NCBI GenBank assembly: GCA_036404255.1
Contig: DASWOP010000306.1
Span: forward strand, 1-9,564
Reading direction: 5' to 3'
From: JARLFX01 sp036404255
Lineage (GTDB): Bacteria; Acidobacteriota; Terriglobia; Terriglobales; Acidobacteriaceae
Length of the DNA stretch: 9,564 nucleotides
Shown: piece after piece, positions 6,108 through 9,564 of the stretch
Numbering within the stretch: position 1 is the first letter of the stretch
Layout: each line of letters opens with the position of its first letter
Notes under the pieces: model-generated
Told to the model about the DNA's origin: nothing
Database searches by the model: none
The model's input: the letters and a program-made list of their open reading frames with translations, nothing else
Program-made: the position numbers and the translations under genes

Positions 6108-6145
6108 AAACGGAGCAGACGGCTTATGCCTTCTGCTCCGTTTTT
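6108..6145 (+). terminator. Intrinsic terminator after the HU gene, at the tetR 3' end
   Basis: AAACGGAGCAGA (6108-6119) pairs with TCTGCTCCGTTT (6132-6143). Inside the loop GGC/GCC adds three more pairs around a TTAT tetraloop. Five T residues (6141-6145) follow the GC-rich stem. It is about 110 bases after the HU stop and just beyond the stop of the convergent tetR gene (6150-6152), with AAA/TTT on the other flank, so it may stop transcription from both sides. Confidence 0.88.
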
Positions 6146-6149
6146 AGAT

Positions 6150-6749
6150 TTACTTGGCCTTATGTACTTGATGTCCTGTCAGGAATTGCCGGTACACATG
6201 ATCGATAAAGGCATCATCAATCACGCCCGTCCCTAGGAGCAGGCGATAGTAGATGGGGCCATAGAGTATGTCAGTTGTCGTCTCCAGATCGATATCACTC
6301 CTCAGATCGCCCTCCTGGATAGCCGTCTGAAGAATCTGGATAACTCTACGACGGCGCGGTTGAATCCACCGGTTCCGAAATGCCGACGCCAACTCTCCAT
6401 CGAACTGTGCTTCCGCCAGGAGTGATCGGATAAGTCTGCCATATCGGCTGCGAAAGAACTTCGCCTGCAACCGTAGTTGCTCACGCAGGCTGTCCAGCGC
6501 ACGCATAGAGGCAGGAAAGTCGGTTTGGGGACCGACCAACTCCAGCAGCGCGTCCATCACCACAGCGGCCTTGTTCGGCCATCTGCGATAGATGGTCATC
6601 TTTCCCACCCCGGCTTCTGCAGCAATCTGGTTTACCGTAATTGCGCGAAACCCTTGTGCCGACACAAGTTGAAGTGCCGACTTCAGAATCGCCTGATGTG
6701 CATCGCCACTTCTGGGGCGGCCGAGTTTAGATGGGTTCGAAGAATTCAT
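6150..6749 (-). CDS. TetR/AcrR family transcriptional repressor
   Basis: This 199-residue protein has the N-terminal TetR DNA-binding domain: AILKSALQLVSAQGFRAITV at residues 20-39, then the recognition helix region NQIAAEAGVGKMTIYRRWPN (40-59). The C-terminal part (about 75-190, with LRLQAKFFRSRYGRLIRSLL and DILYGPIYYRLLLG) resembles the TetR_C_11-type ligand domain and is predicted to bind a small hydrophobic molecule. The start is supported by GAGGG five bases upstream. It diverges from a short-chain dehydrogenase gene; the gap holds a perfect 27-base dyad that is the expected operator. It therefore probably represses itself and the dehydrogenase until its ligand appears. Ligand identity cannot be read from sequence. 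Confidence 0.95.
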   Translation of the reverse strand: MNSSNPSKLGRPRSGDAHQAILKSALQLVSAQGFRAITVNQIAAEAGVGKMTIYRRWPNKAAVVMDALLELVGPQTDFPASMRALDSLREQLRLQAKFFRSRYGRLIRSLLAEAQFDGELASAFRNRWIQPRRRRVIQILQTAIQEGDLRSDIDLETTTDILYGPIYYRLLLGTGVIDDAFIDHVYRQFLTGHQVHKAK

Positions 6750-6773
6750 TGCGGCCCTCGGAATATTTGAATC

Positions 6774-6800
6774 GTATACGATACTTCAAGTATCGTATAC
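6774..6800. promoter_or_regulatory. 27-base perfect palindrome, probable TetR operator
   Basis: The left arm GTATACGATACTT (6774-6786) and right arm AAGTATCGTATAC (6788-6800) are exact reverse complements around a single C at 6787. A second perfect dyad overlaps it: CAAGTAT (6787-6793) and ATACTTG (6797-6803) with spacer CGT. ATCGTATACGAT (6771-6782) is itself a 12-base palindrome. Together these could hold two repressor dimers. The site lies 25 bases before the tetR start and about 50 before the dehydrogenase start, and should overlap both promoters. Confidence 0.88.
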
Positions 6801-6849
6801 TTGAATATAAACGATACCGATGGTCTCGTTTATAAGAGGAGATTCTACT

Positions 6850-7683
6850 ATGGCGAAAAAGAACGTTCTTATTACAGGTGTCAGCACCGGCCTGGGCCGT
6901 GCTTTTGCAGAGGTTCTACTGGCGTCCGGATACAGCGTGATCGGGACCGTCCGCAAGCCGGAAGCGGCAACAGAATTTGAGGCGATTAAACCCGGAGCGG
7001 CATTTGCTCGTGTGCTGGATGTCACAAATCAGCAGGCGATTATCAAAACCGTTGACGGGATAGAAGCAGAGATTGGCTCTATTGACGTCCTCATCAACAA
7101 CGCCGGATACGGGCACGAGGGCACACTGGAAGAATCACCGCTGGAAGAACTTCGGCAGCAATTCGAAGTGAATGTCTTTGGCGCGGTCGCCATGATGAAG
7201 GCGGTGCTGCCCTTCATGCGCAAACGACGTAGCGGGCACATCATCAATGTCACCTCGATGGGTGGCCTGATGACGATGCCGGGGCTCTCCTACTATCACG
7301 GCAGCAAGTTTGCCCTGGAGGGCATCTCGTCGTCGTTAGGCAAAGAGGTCAAGAGCTTTGGAATCTTCGTGACGGCCGTGGAACCCGGCATGTTTCGTAC
7401 CGACTGGGCTGGCCGCTCCATGGTGCGGTCTTCGCGGAGTATTCCTGACTACGACGAGGTGTTCGACCCCATCCGTGCAGCGCGAGCGGCAAGGAGTGGG
7501 AGTCAGCTCGGCGATCCAGTGAAAGCTGGAAATGCAATTGTCACGCTCCTGGAGTCTGTCACGCCTCCCGCGCATCTGCTGCTCGGGCCAGATGCGTCGG
7601 ACTATGTTGGTAAGGAATTGGAGTCGCTCAAAGCCGAGTTCGCTGCGTGGGAATCGGTAACCCGTTCAACCAATTTCGATTAG
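6850..7683 (+). CDS. Short-chain dehydrogenase/reductase (SDR), classical type
   Basis: This 277-residue oxidoreductase uses NAD(P)H on an unknown carbonyl or alcohol substrate. It shows the Rossmann dinucleotide motif TGVSTGLG (residues 9-16), D57 in LDVT, NNAG at 83-86, N108, the catalytic S136 in NVTSMGG, and the YxxxK pair Y149/K153 in YYHGSK. PG follows at 179-180 (VEPGMFRTDW). Arg/Lys residues after the second strand (TVRKPE) hint at NADPH preference. The start MAKKN is chosen because GAGGAG lies eight bases upstream; a longer frame from 6820 would contain that site. It is controlled by the divergent TetR protein by inference from the shared palindrome. A detoxification role is plausible but unproven. 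Confidence 0.95.
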   Translation: MAKKNVLITGVSTGLGRAFAEVLLASGYSVIGTVRKPEAATEFEAIKPGAAFARVLDVTNQQAIIKTVDGIEAEIGSIDVLINNAGYGHEGTLEESPLEELRQQFEVNVFGAVAMMKAVLPFMRKRRSGHIINVTSMGGLMTMPGLSYYHGSKFALEGISSSLGKEVKSFGIFVTAVEPGMFRTDWAGRSMVRSSRSIPDYDEVFDPIRAARAARSGSQLGDPVKAGNAIVTLLESVTPPAHLLLGPDASDYVGKELESLKAEFAAWESVTRSTNFD

Positions 7684-7684
7684 T

Positions 7685-7721
7685 CTCCTCTCGGAAATTA
7701 TTCCGTCATATCCGAGAGGAG
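7685..7721. repeat. 11-bp stem inverted repeat after the SDR gene
   Basis: CTCCTCTCGGA (7685-7695) and TCCGAGAGGAG (7711-7721) are exact complements with a 15-base loop, starting one base after the SDR stop codon. Only a short CTTTT comes later, so termination would be imperfect. The right arm is part of the dispersed repeat at 7705-7735. Confidence 0.65.
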
Positions 7722-7735
7722 CGAAGAATCTGCTT
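7705..7735. repeat. Dispersed intergenic repeat, copy 3
   Basis: It starts GTCAT and ends GCGAAGAATCTGCTT (7721-7735), identical over 15 bases to the end of the copy at 901-937. The middle differs (ATCCGAGAGGA). It supports a mobile or amplified repeat family in this genome. Confidence 0.6.
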
Positions 7736-7779
7736 TTCAAGGACTTGTGGTCCGTTGTACATCTGTAATTGCTACATCA

Positions 7780-7796
7780 TGATGAATGAATCATCA
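7780..7796. repeat. Small inverted repeat at the 3' end of the secreted-protein gene
   Basis: TGATGA (7780-7785) and TCATCA (7791-7796) flank ATGAA. It sits three bases beyond the stop of the minus-strand gene. The stem is AT-rich and lacks a T-run, so a terminator role is weak. Confidence 0.3.
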
Positions 7797-7798
7797 CG

Positions 7799-8179
7799 CT
7801 AGTTCACCGCGATCACTCGGCTCTGATCCCTTGCAGTTACCGGGAAGATTACGTTTATTTTCGAATCGGTATTAGATACCACCCTGAAATGTTCGCCTGT
7901 ATGGATTTGTAGATCAACTCGCTGCGCCACAGGCAAATCGATGACAGTTCTCCGCACGATTGCTTCGCGATGCTTGCCAGACATATTAATCACCGAGATA
8001 TGGAGGAGTCCCATTTGATCGGCCTGGGTGGGGGCTTTATGTATTCCAGCGATATAGGGCAGTCCTGTTACTGATTTCTGAACCTGCGCTGCGCAGACCT
8101 GCGAGGCTATCAGCATAAGCAATATACCAATCCTCAATGGACGGTGTTGATCGTGGTTTCTGATCGAATCGGCTCTCAT
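7799..8179 (-). CDS. Small secreted protein of unknown function
   Basis: I do not recognise a family. From the chosen start the protein has 126 residues. A Sec signal peptide is clear: basic n-region (RADSIRNHDQHRPLRIG), hydrophobic core (ILLMLIASQVC), cleavage likely after AAQ or CAA near residues 31-34. The mature part is about 95 residues and seems beta-rich (GLLHISVINMSG, AIVRRTVIDLP, RVDLQIHTGEHFRVVS, KINVIFPVT). The start at 8179 has GGAG six bases upstream; the open frame extends to 8308 but that part lacks a ribosome site and crosses the repeat region. It is divergent from a LytS-type sensor kinase, with shared upstream DNA carrying a likely regulator site, so it may be a target or an extracellular partner of that system. 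Confidence 0.75.
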   Translation of the reverse strand: MRADSIRNHDQHRPLRIGILLMLIASQVCAAQVQKSVTGLPYIAGIHKAPTQADQMGLLHISVINMSGKHREAIVRRTVIDLPVAQRVDLQIHTGEHFRVVSNTDSKINVIFPVTARDQSRVIAVN

Positions 8180-8260
8180 CTTCGTCTCCTGTGTAACTGG
8201 GATGAGACTAAGATTTGGCATTTTCGATTGGTATAAGAAGATGATGATTCGCAAGCAGTT

Positions 8261-8288
8261 GGGATGAACGGCAATCCCGAGGGATGAA
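8261..8288. promoter_or_regulatory. Tandem GGGATGAA direct repeats, candidate LytTR regulator binding site
   Basis: GGGATGAA occurs at 8261-8268 and 8281-8288 with a spacer of exactly 12 bases. A related GGGATGA lies at 8199-8205. LytTR-domain regulators typically bind two direct repeats of about 8-10 bases separated by 11-13 bases, upstream of a weak promoter. The site lies between the secreted-protein gene and the kinase gene, about 75 bases before the kinase start. The assignment is by geometry; the sequence itself is not a known consensus to me. Confidence 0.5.
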
Positions 8289-8362
8289 TCGCACTGCGGC
8301 GCGATCAAGGTCGCAAACAGGGAATAGTCTGCGCTATAACAAGGCTCAGGAGAATATTGTTT

Positions 8363-9454
8363 GTGAGCAAACGAGCGAATACGCGAATGCGGCTATTCCT
8401 ACGATCCTTTATAGTTTCGTTCGTCTCGTGGACTGCGGTCGGAGTGTTCTTTGCGATTAACCTCTACCTCTACGACCGCAGCATCAAGAACTATCTGCCA
8501 TGGTTCCACTATGTCATCTGGCCATGTCTTACCGTATACAGTTGGGCGCTTGTAACTCCAATGGCATTCGCGTTCTGTCGAAGATATCCATATGTACAAT
8601 CCCATTGGCTTAAGCGAGGCCTGCAATACTTCGCTCTCGCAGTCGTTTTGTCTTATGTACAATCAGCGCTCTACGGTCTGGGTGGATGGCTCTACACACA
8701 CGAGATGCCCTTGTCACAGTTCCTCACGCATGAATTGCTAAAAAGCGCGCAGTTAACGATCCAGACCTGGGTAGTATTGTTCGCCCTGGTGGCATATCAG
8801 CGTTTGCGTAACGAGTTCAAAATTCGCGCCATTCGTGAGGCTCAGTTGGAGGCGAGAGTAGCCTCGGCGGAACTGGAGATGCTGCGTATGCAACTACAGC
8901 CACACTTCCTCTTCAATACCCTTCAGGCTGCGGCTGTATTGGTGCACGAGGACGCGAATGCCGCAGAAAACGTGCTCTTGCGCTTAAGTGAGTTGCTGCG
9001 CATTTCTTTCGATGAGCTGAGCCATCAGGAGGTGCCACTTTCGGAGGAGTTGGGATTCCTGAATCTCTATCTGGGCATCCAGAAACAGCGCTTTCGTGAT
9101 CGGCTGACGGTGCACGTGGAGGCGGATGAAGACGTGATGAAGTTACGTGTGCCCAGTCTGATCCTTCAACCCCTCGTGGAGAATGCTTTGCACTACGGCA
9201 TCGGCGCACGTCGCGCGAGCGACACGATAGAGATTTCCGCTTGTATGCGTTACGAGTTTTTGGAGTTGGAGGTTCGCAACTTCGGCAGCGACCTCAACTC
9301 GCCCTCACCACGAACTGGCCACGGCGTAGGTTTACGAAACACCCAGGCACGGCTTGAGCAGCTTTATGGCGACGCTGCAACACTCGCGCTTAGGGAATTA
9401 ATGCCTCGTGGCGTAGCTGCAATAATTCGCATAAGACGGGATGCCCTGCGATGA
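8363..9454 (+). CDS. LytS/YehU-type sensor histidine kinase
   Basis: This kinase of about 363 residues is the membrane sensor of a two-component system. Four hydrophobic segments fill the N-terminal half (about residues 11-36, 50-72, 86-111 and 128-145). A coiled stretch (EAQLEARVASAELEMLRMQL) leads to the His_kinase domain with the H-box LQPHFLFNTL, phospho-acceptor H181. The ATPase part shows the N-box LILQPLVENALHYG (N274), VRNFGSDL in place of the usual D-x-G-x-G box, and the glycine-rich GHGVGLRNTQARLEQLYG. The start is uncertain: AGGAGA at 8348-8353 serves either GTG at 8363 (about 10 bases) or TTG at 8357 (about 4); both give the same protein within two residues. The stop overlaps the response regulator by four bases, implying translational coupling. 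No extracytoplasmic sensor domain of size is present, so the signal is likely sensed in the membrane. Confidence 0.94.
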   Translation: MSKRANTRMRLFLRSFIVSFVSWTAVGVFFAINLYLYDRSIKNYLPWFHYVIWPCLTVYSWALVTPMAFAFCRRYPYVQSHWLKRGLQYFALAVVLSYVQSALYGLGGWLYTHEMPLSQFLTHELLKSAQLTIQTWVVLFALVAYQRLRNEFKIRAIREAQLEARVASAELEMLRMQLQPHFLFNTLQAAAVLVHEDANAAENVLLRLSELLRISFDELSHQEVPLSEELGFLNLYLGIQKQRFRDRLTVHVEADEDVMKLRVPSLILQPLVENALHYGIGARRASDTIEISACMRYEFLELEVRNFGSDLNSPSPRTGHGVGLRNTQARLEQLYGDAATLALRELMPRGVAAIIRIRRDALR

Positions 9455-9564
9455 TTCGCGCTCTGATCATTGATGATGAACCCCTCGCTCGCAAAGCCCT
9501 GTTGCGCTTGCTGAAGCTGGAAAGTGATATTGACATCGTCGGAGAATGCGGAGACGGGGAGACA
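9451..9564 (+). CDS. Response regulator receiver domain, LytTR-family type (3' end outside window)
   Basis: The first 38 residues are visible: MIRALIIDDEPLARKALLRL and a following helix/strand (ESDIDIVGECGDGE). The acidic pair D8-D9 and the start IIDDEPLARK are typical of LytR/AlgR-type regulators, in which a LytTR DNA-binding domain follows the receiver; that part is not in the window. It starts within the kinase stop codon (ATGA), the usual arrangement for LytS/LytR pairs. It would be phosphorylated by the upstream kinase, and the tandem repeats at 8261-8288 are a candidate binding site. Confidence 0.93.
   Translation, partial: MIRALIIDDEPLARKALLRLLKLESDIDIVGECGDGET

Noticed and set aside
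8335..8340. TATAAC as -10 box of the kinase gene
   Set aside because: It would place the transcript start on the ribosome binding site, and the matching -35 position (CGCAAA) is poor.
9293..9310. Kinase ATP-binding box with Asn instead of Asp (VRNFG) as evidence of a dead kinase
   Set aside because: The H-box, N-box and glycine-rich box are intact, and Asn at this place occurs in LytS-type kinases as far as I recall.

Overview
The window looks like chromosomal DNA from a member of the Acidobacteriota (class Terriglobia/Acidobacteriia, near Granulicella, Edaphobacter or Terriglobus). This is an inference from three things: GC-rich coding sequence, intergenic repeats of the 'GTCATTCTGAGCG...GAAGAATC' and 'GCCCCATCC...GGGTGGG' types that I associate with that group, and the mix of genes. 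No phage, insertion sequence, CRISPR array, tRNA or rRNA is visible.

Left part (1-2987). The 3' half of thrS (threonyl-tRNA synthetase) enters from the left edge. A 417-base gap with several hairpin-forming dispersed repeats follows. Then comes a compact same-strand cluster of three genes: an HNH endonuclease with an HTH-like N-terminus, an unrecognised 145-residue protein, and a Vsr-type mismatch endonuclease whose start overlaps the gene before it. The first two genes are clearly AT-rich compared with everything around them. The set resembles a restriction/DNA-repair island, yet no cytosine methyltransferase is present in the window, and the N-terminus of Vsr does not look like the family. 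This is the accessory part of the window.

Middle part (2988-6145). A Tat-exported cupin protein is followed by a minus-strand SPFH/band-7 membrane protein and a divergent DUF2461 gene that share a 52-base promoter gap. An HU-family nucleoid protein comes next. Its roughly 300-base upstream region holds five helically phased A-tracts (predicted curved DNA) and then a leader that can fold into two or three hairpins. A strong terminator closes the HU gene and lies at the end of the convergent tetR gene.

Right part (6150-9564). A TetR repressor gene and a short-chain dehydrogenase gene diverge from a 100-base region containing a perfect 13+1+13 palindrome, a classical autoregulated repressor/target arrangement. 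Further right, a small secreted protein of unknown function is encoded divergently from a LytS/YehU-type sensor kinase. The kinase overlaps the start of its response regulator by four bases (ATGA). The shared upstream region contains two GGGATGAA direct repeats with a 12-base spacer, the geometry known for LytTR-type regulators.
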